NCBI GenBank assembly: GCA_025966335.1
Contig: JAICRS010000022.1
Location: 1 to 19,421, forward strand
Direction: 5' to 3'
From: Nocardioidaceae bacterium
Lineage (GTDB): Bacteria > Actinomycetota > Actinomycetes > Propionibacteriales > Nocardioidaceae
DNA: 19,421 bases
The notes below the pieces were generated by a model. The model had not been told where the DNA came from. It did not search any database and saw only the letters and a program-made list of their open reading frames with translations. The position numbers were made by a program, and so were the translations under genes. This document shows positions 12,395 to 19,076 of this stretch, one piece after another (position 1 is the stretch's first letter; each line of letters begins with the position of its first letter).

Positions 12395-12402
12395 CCACCT
12401 TT
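12395..12402 (-). promoter_or_regulatory. Ribosome binding site of the substrate-binding protein gene
   Basis: AAAGGTGG on the minus strand, 10 bases before the ATG at 12384. The identical octamer stands before the first permease gene of the operon, which supports both start calls. Confidence 0.6.
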
Positions 12403-12436
12403 CTTGGCTGGTCGATGCTCTCGATCGGTGTCAGAT

Positions 12437-13432
12437 TCACCGGCGAGTCTTGGGGTCGAAGGCGTCGCGCACGGCGTCGCCTAGGAGGTTCAGCGCGATC
12501 ACCAGGAGACAGATCCCGACGACCGGCGCATAGAGGAAGAGCGGATAGGTGCTGAAGAACTCGACAGCACGGTTCACGGTCTGGCCCCACGAGGGGATCC
12601 CGACCACGCCGATGCCGAGGAAGGCCAGGCCGGCCTCGGCGGTGACGAAGGCCGGCAGACCGAGCGAGATCGACACCACGATGGGTGCCACGAGGTTGGG
12701 CAGCAGCTCCTTGAACAGGATGCTGCGGGTCGGGACGCCGATCACCCGGGCGGCCTGGACGAACTCCCGCTCACGCAGTGAGAGCACCTCGCCGCGGATC
12801 AGGCGGGCCAGGGTCATCCAGCCGAAGACGGAGAGCACGAACAGCAGCGCGCAGAGCTGGACGAACTCGAGCCGCTCCGGCTGGGCACCGAACCGGGACA
12901 CGATGATCGGCGCCAGTGCCAGCGCGACGAGGATGAACGGCAGCGACAGGAAGATGTCGATGACGAAGGCGATGACCCGGTCCAGCCAGCCGCGGGCGAA
13001 CCCGGCGACGAGGCCGATGACGATGCCCATGAGCGTCGCAGCGACGGTGGCGAAGGTGGCGACCCCGAGCGAGGTGCGGGCGCCGTAGAACCACTCGGCG
13101 AGCAGGTCGTTGCCGGTGCGGGGCTCGAGGCCCAACGGGGCCTCCCAGGTGAAGCCGTAGTCCGGCGGGCCGATGGCCGGGAAGCTGTCCGCCTTGGTGT
13201 CGGTGACCGGGTCACCGCCCTCGAGCTCGACCCCGAAGAGGTCGGTCAGCAGCGGCGCGAAGATGGCGATCAGCACGAAGACGGCCACGACGGCCAGACA
13301 GACCATGGCGATCTTGTCGTGGCGCAGACGATCCAACGCGATCTGTGTTGGGGACCGTCCCGCGACGTCTTGTGACTTGACCTCCGGTTCGTCGGTATTC
13401 GAAACGACGAGCTCCGTGGGCTGGATTCCCAT
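12437..13432 (-). CDS. oppC: Peptide-type ABC transporter permease, OppC/DppC-like
   Basis: This is the second membrane subunit, and the first gene of the transporter operon. The 331-residue protein has a long cytoplasmic N-terminus with the OppC-type segment RSPTQIALDRLRHDKIAM at 26-43, a first helix at about 42-62, an extracytoplasmic stretch to about 115 containing GLEPRTGNDLLAEWFYGART, four to five more helices, and the EAA loop at 222-250 (EFVQAARVIGVPTRSILFKELLPN). The C-terminus GDAVRDAFDPKTRR is typical. The start is taken as ATG at 13432, because AAAGGTGG lies just upstream at the expected place. An ATG-like start 12 codons further upstream lacks such a site. A 52-base gap separates it from the binding-protein gene. 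An OppC-type gene leading the operon, before the binding protein, is an uncommon order. Confidence 0.9.
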   Translation of the reverse strand: MGIQPTELVVSNTDEPEVKSQDVAGRSPTQIALDRLRHDKIAMVCLAVVAVFVLIAIFAPLLTDLFGVELEGGDPVTDTKADSFPAIGPPDYGFTWEAPLGLEPRTGNDLLAEWFYGARTSLGVATFATVAATLMGIVIGLVAGFARGWLDRVIAFVIDIFLSLPFILVALALAPIIVSRFGAQPERLEFVQLCALLFVLSVFGWMTLARLIRGEVLSLREREFVQAARVIGVPTRSILFKELLPNLVAPIVVSISLGLPAFVTAEAGLAFLGIGVVGIPSWGQTVNRAVEFFSTYPLFLYAPVVGICLLVIALNLLGDAVRDAFDPKTRR

Positions 13433-13633
13433 GGCCACCTTTCTGGTACGAGGCTGGCCCCGCGTCACTGCCGTTGCCCGGTGGGGTGCGACACAGTTCT
13501 CGACGTACGAGCCGAGCCGACTTTAGACGACGCTCAGGCAAACTTTGGCCCCCGACAGGTAACGATCTGATACCGACGAGTTCGCGTCCGCCAGGCGAAC
13601 GTGGGCCGAGCGTCTTCCTCCGGCTGGAGCGGC
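13433..13633 (-). promoter_or_regulatory. Leader region of the transporter operon with weak signals
   Basis: These 201 bases between the aspS stop and the OppC-like start hold no gene. On the minus strand a candidate -10 box TAAAGT lies at 13520-13525, but no good -35 is found at the right distance. An inverted repeat GTTCGC...GCGAAC (13580-13585 and 13595-13600) and a short CTCC/GGAG stem at 13618-13629 sit just after aspS. Neither is followed by a T run, so no clear terminator for aspS can be named. The region is the likely home of the transporter promoter by position. Confidence 0.4.
13435..13442 (-). promoter_or_regulatory. Ribosome binding site deciding the OppC-like start
   Basis: AAAGGTGG on the minus strand with its AAAGG core five bases before the ATG at 13432. 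This favours that ATG over the in-frame start at 13468. Confidence 0.6.
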
Positions 13634-15412
13634 CTACTCGGCCGGCGCGTCCTCCTCCTCGGGAACGGCGTCAACGCCGGCCTCGGCCCGCTGCTCCGAC
13701 GTGATCGGCGCGGGTGCGGCGGTCAGCGGGTCGTAGCCCGCACCGGTCTTCGGGAACGCGATCACGTCGCGGATCGAGTCGGTGCCGCTGAGCAGGGCAC
13801 AGATCCGGTCCCAGCCGAACGCGATCCCTCCGTGCGGCGGCGCGCCGTACTTGAACGCCTCGAGCAGGAAACCGAACTTCTCCTGGGCCTCCGCCTCGGC
13901 GAGCCCCATCACTGCGAACACCCGCTTCTGCACGTCCTCACGGTGGATACGGATCGAGCCACCGCCGATCTCGTTGCCGTTGCAGACGATGTCGTAGGCG
14001 TAGGCGAGCGCCGAGCCGGGGTCGGTGTCGAAGGTGTCGGCCGACTCCGGCTTCGGCGCGGTGAACGCGTGGTGGACCGCCGTCCAGGCGCCGCTGCCGA
14101 CCGCCACGTCACCGGCAGCCGTCGCTTCTCCGGCCGGCTCGAACAGCGGTGCGTCCACCACCCAGACGAAACTCCACGCAGACTCGTCGATCAGGCCGCC
14201 GCGGCGTCCGATCTCGAGGCGGGCGGCCCCGAGCAGGGCACGGGAGGACTTGACCGGGCCGGCGGCGAAGAAGATGCAGTCCCCCGGCTGTGCGCCGACG
14301 TGCGCGGCGATGCCGTCCTTCTCCTGGTCGCTGAGGTTCTTCGCCACGGGTCCGCCGAGCTCGCCGTCGGCGCCGACCAGGACGTAGGCGAGGCCCTTGG
14401 CGCCACGCTGCTTGGCCCAGTCCTGCCAGGCGTCGAGCTGCTTGCGGGGCTGGTCGGCCCCGCCGGGCATGACCACGGCCCCGACGTACGGCGCCTGGAA
14501 CACCCGGAACGGGGTGTCCTTGAAGAACTCGGTGCACTCGACCAGCTCGAGGCCCATCCGCAGGTCGGGCTTGTCGGTGCCGTACCGCTGCATCGCCTCG
14601 GCGTAGGTGATCCGCTCGACGGGGGTCTTGATTTCGTGGCCGACCAGGTTCCAGACCGCCTTGAGCACCTCCTCGGCGAGCGCGATCACGTCGTCCTGGT
14701 CGGCGAAGCTCATCTCGATGTCGAGCTGGGTGAACTCGGGCTGCCGGTCGGCGCGGAAGTCCTCGTCGCGGTAGCAGCGGGCGATCTGGAAGTACCGCTC
14801 CATCCCGGCGACCATCAGCAGCTGCTTGAACAGCTGCGGGCTCTGCGGCAGCGCGTACCAGCTGCCCGGCTGGAGACGGGCGGGGACGAGGAAGTCCCGG
14901 GCCCCCTCCGGGGTGGAGCGGGTCAGGGTCGGAGTCTCGACCTCGACGAAACCTTGAGAGTTGAGCACCTCGCGGGCCGCCCGGTTGACCTCGCTGCGGA
15001 GCCGGAGCGCGGCGGCGGGGCCGGGACGGCGCAGGTCGAGGTAGCGGTGGGCGAGCCGCACCTCCTCCCCCACCTCGGCGTGCTCGTCGATCGGGAACGG
15101 CAGCGGGGCGGCCTCGCTGAGGACCTCGACCTGTGCGGCGATCACCTCGATGTCGCCGGTCGGCAGGTTCGGGTTCTGGTTGCCCTCGGGGCGCACGGCG
15201 ACCTCGCCGGTGATCTTCAGGCAGTACTCCGAGCGGAGGTTGTGGGCGACCTCCTCGTCCCGGATCACCACCTGGACGACCCCGGAGACCTCGCGCAGGT
15301 CGATGAAGGCCACGCCGCCGTGGTCGCGGCGCCGGGCCACCCACCCGGCCAGGGTGACGGTCTGTCCGACGTGGTCGGCCCGGAGGCTGCCGGCGTCATG
15401 GGTGCGGATCAC
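13634..15412 (-). CDS. aspS: Aspartyl-tRNA synthetase, non-discriminating type by motif (Asp/Asn)
   Basis: AspRS charges tRNA-Asp in the cytoplasm. The 592-residue product is of the long bacterial type: N-terminal anticodon-binding OB domain (1 to about 105), class II catalytic core with motif 2 around 205-237 (CYRDEDFRADRQPEFTQLD), an inserted GAD domain in the middle, and motif 3 at 527-540 (HGGIAFGWDRI). The OB domain reads GWVARRRDHGGV with a histidine at 31, and RPEGNQNPN with glycine 77. These residues mark non-discriminating enzymes that also form Asp-tRNA-Asn for GatCAB, whereas E. coli-type discriminating enzymes have Leu and Lys there. The start is GTG at 15412 with GAGGAG five bases upstream, overlapping the hisS stop. 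It begins nine bases after hisS, a linkage common in Gram-positive bacteria. The last ~25 residues are an acidic tail. Confidence 0.95.
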   Translation of the reverse strand: MIRTHDAGSLRADHVGQTVTLAGWVARRRDHGGVAFIDLREVSGVVQVVIRDEEVAHNLRSEYCLKITGEVAVRPEGNQNPNLPTGDIEVIAAQVEVLSEAAPLPFPIDEHAEVGEEVRLAHRYLDLRRPGPAAALRLRSEVNRAAREVLNSQGFVEVETPTLTRSTPEGARDFLVPARLQPGSWYALPQSPQLFKQLLMVAGMERYFQIARCYRDEDFRADRQPEFTQLDIEMSFADQDDVIALAEEVLKAVWNLVGHEIKTPVERITYAEAMQRYGTDKPDLRMGLELVECTEFFKDTPFRVFQAPYVGAVVMPGGADQPRKQLDAWQDWAKQRGAKGLAYVLVGADGELGGPVAKNLSDQEKDGIAAHVGAQPGDCIFFAAGPVKSSRALLGAARLEIGRRGGLIDESAWSFVWVVDAPLFEPAGEATAAGDVAVGSGAWTAVHHAFTAPKPESADTFDTDPGSALAYAYDIVCNGNEIGGGSIRIHREDVQKRVFAVMGLAEAEAQEKFGFLLEAFKYGAPPHGGIAFGWDRICALLSGTDSIRDVIAFPKTGAGYDPLTAAPAPITSEQRAEAGVDAVPEEEDAPAE

Positions 15413-15421
15413 GAAAGCTCC

Positions 15422-16783
15422 TCAGCTCGCTGGTGAAGTGTTGCTGTGCTGCGCTGTCACAGTAGGGGCCAGGTCCTCGGCGGCCGGCCGCCAGGAAGCG
15501 GGGTCGGCGTCGGCCTGTTCGCCGGAGCGGATGTCCTTGACCTGGTGGCTGCCGTCGGCGGCGGGGAACCACACGTAGGGGATGCCGCGTCGCTCGGCGT
15601 AGCGGATCTGCTTGCCGAACTTCTGCGCGGAGGCGGCCACCTCGGCCGGGATGCCGTTCTTCCGAAGCTGCTGGGCGATCTGGTCGCAGGCCGCCCGGGA
15701 GTCCTCGTCGGGCAGGGCGACGAGCACCGCGGACGGCACGCTGCGGCTGGCATCGAGGACTCCTCTACCGAGCAGCGGCACGAGCATCCGGCTCACTCCC
15801 AGGGAGATCCCGACTCCCGGGTACGTCGTACGTCCGTCGCTGGCCAACGAGTCGTAACGGCCGCCGGAGCAGATCGACCCGAGCCCGTCGAAGCCCGCCA
15901 TCACGGTCTCGAACACGGTGCCGGTGTAGTAGTCGAGCCCCCGCGCGATGCGCAGGTCGGCCTCCACGGTGAACCGGTCGCTGGTCACCGAGGCGCAGCC
16001 GTCCACGACGGCGGCGAGCTCCTCGAGGCCCCCCTCGAGCTGCTCGTTGCTCACGCCGAGCGCCCGGACCCGCTCCACGAACGAGGTGTCGGTGCTGCGG
16101 ATCTCCGCCAGCTGCAGGCACCGCTGCGCCTGCTCGTCGTCGAGGCCCGCCTCGTCGACGAGCATCTTGGCGACCACCTCGGCGGGAACCTTGTCGATCT
16201 TGTCGATCACACGCATCACCGCGTCGACGTCGGTGGCGCCGATGCCGGCGTAGAAGCCCTGGATCAGCTTGCGGTTGTTGACCTGAAGCCGCATCGCGGG
16301 CACGAGCTCGGACAGGGAGGCCAGCGCCTCCGCCATCACCCGCGCCACCTCGATGTCGTGGTGGAAGCCGAGGGTGTCCCTGCCGACGATGTCGATGTCG
16401 GCCTGGGTGAACTCCCGGAACCGGCCCTCCTGCGGCCGCTCGCCACGCCAGACCTTCTGGATCTGGTAGCGGCGGAACGGGAACTCCAACCGGCCGGCGT
16501 TCTCGAGGACGTAGCGGGCGAACGGAACCGTCAGGTCGAAGTGCAGCCCGATCCCGGCGTCACCGCCCTCGTCGCCGGCCTGCAGCCGGCGCAGGACGTA
16601 GACCTCCTTGGAGGTCTCCCCCTTGCGCAGGAGCTGGTCGAGCGGCTCGACGGAGCGGGTCTCCACGGGCGCGAAACCGTGCAGCTCGAAGACCCGCCGC
16701 AGCCGGTCGAGGATGTGCAGCTCGACGAACCGCTGGTCGGGAAGGAACTCGGGGAACCCGCTGAGCGGGGTCGGCTTGCTCAT
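15422..16783 (-). CDS. hisS: Histidyl-tRNA synthetase of the archaeal/eukaryotic-like motif type
   Basis: HisRS charges tRNA-His in the cytoplasm. The 453-residue protein has all class II HisRS hallmarks: GETSKEVYVL at 55-64, motif 2 KVWRGERPQEGRFREFTQADIDIVG region at 110-134, the HisA motif RGLDYYTG at 281-288, and SGGRYDSLA at 306-314. A C-terminal anticodon-binding domain spans about 350-425. Where standard bacterial HisRS has LRPEGTA, this one has LHFDLTVPFARY (80-91) and FPFRRYQIQKVWR, the form seen in eukaryotic and archaeal enzymes. It also lacks the usual N-terminal 'APKGxxD' motif, beginning instead (M)SKPTPLSGFPEFLP. The ATG at 16783 lies five bases after the MBL hydrolase stop without a strong ribosome site, suggesting coupling. 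aspS follows at nine bases. The final 25 residues are a divergent tail. Confidence 0.93.
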   Translation of the reverse strand: MSKPTPLSGFPEFLPDQRFVELHILDRLRRVFELHGFAPVETRSVEPLDQLLRKGETSKEVYVLRRLQAGDEGGDAGIGLHFDLTVPFARYVLENAGRLEFPFRRYQIQKVWRGERPQEGRFREFTQADIDIVGRDTLGFHHDIEVARVMAEALASLSELVPAMRLQVNNRKLIQGFYAGIGATDVDAVMRVIDKIDKVPAEVVAKMLVDEAGLDDEQAQRCLQLAEIRSTDTSFVERVRALGVSNEQLEGGLEELAAVVDGCASVTSDRFTVEADLRIARGLDYYTGTVFETVMAGFDGLGSICSGGRYDSLASDGRTTYPGVGISLGVSRMLVPLLGRGVLDASRSVPSAVLVALPDEDSRAACDQIAQQLRKNGIPAEVAASAQKFGKQIRYAERRGIPYVWFPAADGSHQVKDIRSGEQADADPASWRPAAEDLAPTVTAQHSNTSPAS

Positions 16784-16788
16784 CGTCG

Positions 16789-17523
16789 TCAGAGGCCTCG
16801 GTTGGTGCCTGGTCGGGCGCCGCCCACATCGCTGCTCTCGCCGGCGCGGGCGATCAGGTCGAGAAGGTACGGGTTGGTGGCCCGCTCCCGACCGATGCTG
16901 GTCTGCTCGCCGTGACCGGGCAGCACCACGATGTTGTCGGGCAGGGTGAGGACCTTGTCCGTGAGCGTGCGCAGCATGGTCGGGTGGTCCCCGCCGGGCA
17001 GGTCGGTGCGGCCGATCGAGCCGGCGAAGAGCAGGTCGCCGGAGAACATCACCTCGGCGACGTCGTCCTGCTGGTACGGCGAGCGGAAGGTGCCCGAGCC
17101 CTCGGTGTGGCCGGGGGTGTGGTCCACGAGGAACTCGAGGCCGGCGAGCTCGAGACGCTGCCCGTCGCCGAGCTCGGCCACGGAGTCGGGCTCGGCGAAC
17201 TCGTACATCCCGCCGAGCAGCATCCCCGCCGTCTCCGGTGACATCGCGGCCATCGGGTTCGCGAGCAGGTGCCGGTCGTCGGGGTGGATGTAGGCGGTCG
17301 CGTCGTACGTCCCCGCCACCGGAGCCACGCACCACATGTGGTCGACGTGTCCGTGGGTGACCAGGACCGAGACGGGCTTCAGGTTGTGCTCACGCACCAC
17401 ATCGGCGACGCCCTGGGCGGCGTCCTTGCCGGGGTCGACGACCACGCACTCCTGACCGGGGCCGGTGGCGACCACGTAGCAGTTCGTGCCCCACGGGCCT
17501 GCCGGGAAGCCTGCAATCAGCAC
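16789..17523 (-). CDS. Metallo-beta-lactamase-fold hydrolase, glyoxalase II-like
   Basis: This is a cytoplasmic zinc- or iron-dependent hydrolase of the glyoxalase II-like branch; the true substrate is unknown. The 244-residue product has the metal motif THGHVDH at 56-62, H139 in HTPGHT, D163 in FSGDLLFAGSIGRTD and H204 in VLPGHGEQT, forming the full metal-ligand set. It begins (M)LIAGFPAGPWGTNCYVV, typical of such proteins. The start is GTG at 17523 with AGGAG eight bases upstream; earlier in-frame starts exist but lack that site. The C-terminal tail (about 225-244) is Gly/Ser-rich. It is followed after five bases by hisS. Actinobacteria commonly encode this protein between rel and hisS, so a housekeeping role such as thioester hydrolysis is plausible but unproven. 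It is less likely to be a true beta-lactamase. Confidence 0.88.
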   Translation of the reverse strand: MLIAGFPAGPWGTNCYVVATGPGQECVVVDPGKDAAQGVADVVREHNLKPVSVLVTHGHVDHMWCVAPVAGTYDATAYIHPDDRHLLANPMAAMSPETAGMLLGGMYEFAEPDSVAELGDGQRLELAGLEFLVDHTPGHTEGSGTFRSPYQQDDVAEVMFSGDLLFAGSIGRTDLPGGDHPTMLRTLTDKVLTLPDNIVVLPGHGEQTSIGRERATNPYLLDLIARAGESSDVGGARPGTNRGL

Positions 17524-17528
17524 GCGTG

Positions 17529-17536
17529 CCTCTCCT
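17529..17536 (-). promoter_or_regulatory. Ribosome binding site deciding the MBL hydrolase GTG start
   Basis: AGGAGAGG on the minus strand. Its AGGAG core is eight bases before the GTG at 17523 and is the best ribosome site in the leader, which fixes the start against longer in-frame alternatives. Confidence 0.65.
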
Positions 17537-17576
17537 GATGGTGTTGGGTGCGCAACGAGGCGCATTCGACCGTTGC

Positions 17577-17607
17577 AGCCTACCGAGCCGCCCGTCGCGC
17601 TCGTTAA
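17577..17607 (-). promoter_or_regulatory. Candidate promoter of the MBL hydrolase-hisS-aspS genes
   Basis: A -10 box TAGGCT (17577-17582), a form common in Actinobacteria, stands 19 bases from a -35-like TTAACG (17602-17607) on the minus strand. This would give a leader of about 45-50 bases. The spacing is slightly long and the -35 is weak, so this is a suggestion. Confidence 0.35.
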
Positions 17608-17650
17608 CCGTGCCCGGCCGCGGGCGTTATCCGGTTGTAGCCGGAAAGCC

Positions 17651-17675
17651 GGTGCCTGCACGGTGCACTGGCACC
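17651..17675. repeat. 11-bp interrupted dyad in the divergent control region
   Basis: GGTGCCTGCAC (17651-17661) is followed after one base by its complement GTGCA-CT-GGCACC (17663-17675), perfect apart from a two-base CT insertion. The near-zero loop makes a DNA-binding site for a dimeric regulator more likely than an RNA hairpin. It lies roughly midway between the two divergent starts. Confidence 0.5.
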
Positions 17676-17758
17676 TAGACTTCCCTGCCGTGGTCACCAA
17701 CAGCCGGCGGCGTCGTACGCGGTCCGGTCTGCGGCACGCCCGGACCGGCCGAGGTGGC

Positions 17759-17764
17759 TACGAT
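17759..17764 (+). promoter_or_regulatory. Candidate -10 box of the DUF349 gene
   Basis: TACGAT fits the TANNNT pattern and lies 46 bases before the GTG at 17811. There is no recognisable -35 at 16-19 bases upstream, so it is a weak call. Confidence 0.3.
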
Positions 17765-17810
17765 GCTGGGTCTGTGGACCGCACCCGACCGCTGAACATT
17801 GAGGTAACCG

Positions 17811-19061
17811 GTGAATAGCTCCGAGAGCGACCAGGCAACGGACCAGTGGGGCCGTGTGTCCGAGGACGGCTCCGTGTACGTGCGCACCCAGCAGGGTGAG
17901 CGCAAGGTCGGACAGTGGCCCGACGGCGGCCCCGCGGAGGCACTGGCGTTCTTCAAGAAGCGGTACGACGACCTCGCCTTCGAGGTGGACCTGCTCGAGC
18001 AGCGGGTGAAGGCGGGCACGCTCGCCCCCGACGAGGCCGCCGCCTCGGTGAAGCAGGTGCGCGGCTCGATCGCGGAGGCCCAGGCCGTCGGTGACCTCGA
18101 CGGGCTGAACACCCGCCTCGACGCGCTGACCGGCACCATCAACGAACGCCGCGAGCAGCGCAAGGCCGAGCGCGCCAAGAAGGTCGAGGAGGCCAAGGGG
18201 CACAAGGAGAAGATCGCCACCGAGGCCGAGAAGATCTCCGAGAGCAACGACTGGCGCAACGGCGCCAACCGGATGCGCGAGCTGCTCGACGAGTGGAAGG
18301 CCTTGCCCCGGCTCGACAAGAGCACCGACGACACGCTGTGGCGCCGGTTCTCCACCGCCCGCACCACCTACACCCGTCGCCGCAAGGCGCACTTCGCCGA
18401 GGTCAACGAGAAGCGCGACTCGGCGCGGGCGGTCAAGGAGAGGCTCGTGGTCGCGGCGGAGGAGCTGGCCGACTCGACCGACTGGGGGCCGACGTCGGGC
18501 AAGTACCGCGACCTGATGCGGGAGTGGAAGTCCGCGGGCCCGGCCCCCAAGGGCGTCGACGACCAGCTGTGGAAGCGGTTCCGCGGTGCGCAGGACAAGT
18601 TCTTCGGTGCCCGGGACGCGGCCAACGCCGAGCTGGACCGCGAGTTCGCGGCGAACGCCGAGAAGAAGGAAGCCCTGCTGGTCGAGGCCGAGGCGCTGCT
18701 GCCGGTGACCGACCTGAAGGCGGCCCGGGAGGCGTTCCGCGACATCGCCGAGCGCTGGGACGCGGCCGGCAAGGTACCCCGTGACCGGATGAAGGACCTC
18801 GAGGGCCGGATCCGCAAGGTGGAGCAGGCGATCCGCGGCGTCGAGGACGACCAGTGGCGGCGCTCCAACCCGGAGGCCCGGGCCCGCGCCGCCGACACGG
18901 TGGCGCAGCTGGAGTCCTCGCTCGCCGACCTCCAGGCCAAGCACGACAAGGCGGTTGCTGCGGGCAACACCCGGAAGGCCGAGGAGCACGCGGCGGCGAT
19001 CGAGGCCCGCAAGGGCTGGCTCACCGAGGCCCGGAGGGCGCTCGACGAGTTCTCCGGCTGA
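17811..19061 (+). CDS. DUF349-repeat protein, coiled-coil, function unknown
   Basis: This is the only gene on the plus strand. The 416-residue, highly charged, almost wholly helical cytoplasmic protein has no signal peptide or membrane segment. A short N-terminal part (WGRVSEDGSVYVRTQQGERKVGQWP, region 13-37) precedes a coiled coil. Three tandem DUF349-like helical units then follow, at about 131-203, 204-283 and 284-345, recognised by repeats such as DWRNGANRMRELLDEWK, DWGPTSGKYRDLMREWK and DLKAAREAFRDIAERWD. The first two units then carry LWRRF and LWKRF, then a run of charged helix. A final coiled coil spans about 355-412. The start is GTG at 17811 with GAGG seven bases upstream. DUF349 proteins are widespread in Actinobacteria near rel, but the family has no established biochemical role that I can cite. 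The gene converges on rel with only 15 bases between stops. Confidence 0.88.
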   Translation: MNSSESDQATDQWGRVSEDGSVYVRTQQGERKVGQWPDGGPAEALAFFKKRYDDLAFEVDLLEQRVKAGTLAPDEAAASVKQVRGSIAEAQAVGDLDGLNTRLDALTGTINERREQRKAERAKKVEEAKGHKEKIATEAEKISESNDWRNGANRMRELLDEWKALPRLDKSTDDTLWRRFSTARTTYTRRRKAHFAEVNEKRDSARAVKERLVVAAEELADSTDWGPTSGKYRDLMREWKSAGPAPKGVDDQLWKRFRGAQDKFFGARDAANAELDREFAANAEKKEALLVEAEALLPVTDLKAAREAFRDIAERWDAAGKVPRDRMKDLEGRIRKVEQAIRGVEDDQWRRSNPEARARAADTVAQLESSLADLQAKHDKAVAAGNTRKAEEHAAAIEARKGWLTEARRALDEFSG

Positions 19062-19076
19062 CTGCCGGGTCCGCCC

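Larger units (their letters stand above)
17524..17810. other. Divergent intergenic region, no gene seen
   Basis: These 287 bases separate the minus-strand MBL hydrolase and the plus-strand DUF349 gene. No convincing coding frame or tRNA is present. It holds candidate promoters for both genes, the dyad at 17651-17675, and two small inverted repeats (GCCCG/CGGGC at 17612-17625 and TCCGG/CCGGA at 17630-17645). The clustering of dyads in the middle suggests a control region, but none matches an operator I can name. Confidence 0.6.

Noticed and set aside
10540..12555. 671-codon plus-strand frame opposite the binding-protein gene
   Set aside because: A GC-skew shadow. The minus strand has a clear lipoprotein signal and SBP family 5 sequence.
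13601..15436. 611-codon plus-strand frame opposite aspS
   Set aside because: A shadow of aspS with no recognisable domain.
15422..17335. N-terminal extension of HisRS into the MBL hydrolase
   Set aside because: The upstream part is an out-of-frame reading of the hydrolase; HisRS proper begins at the ATG at 16783.
17524..17810. A small RNA gene or tRNA in the divergent gap
   Set aside because: No cloverleaf, no hairpin with a T run, and the dyad has almost no loop.
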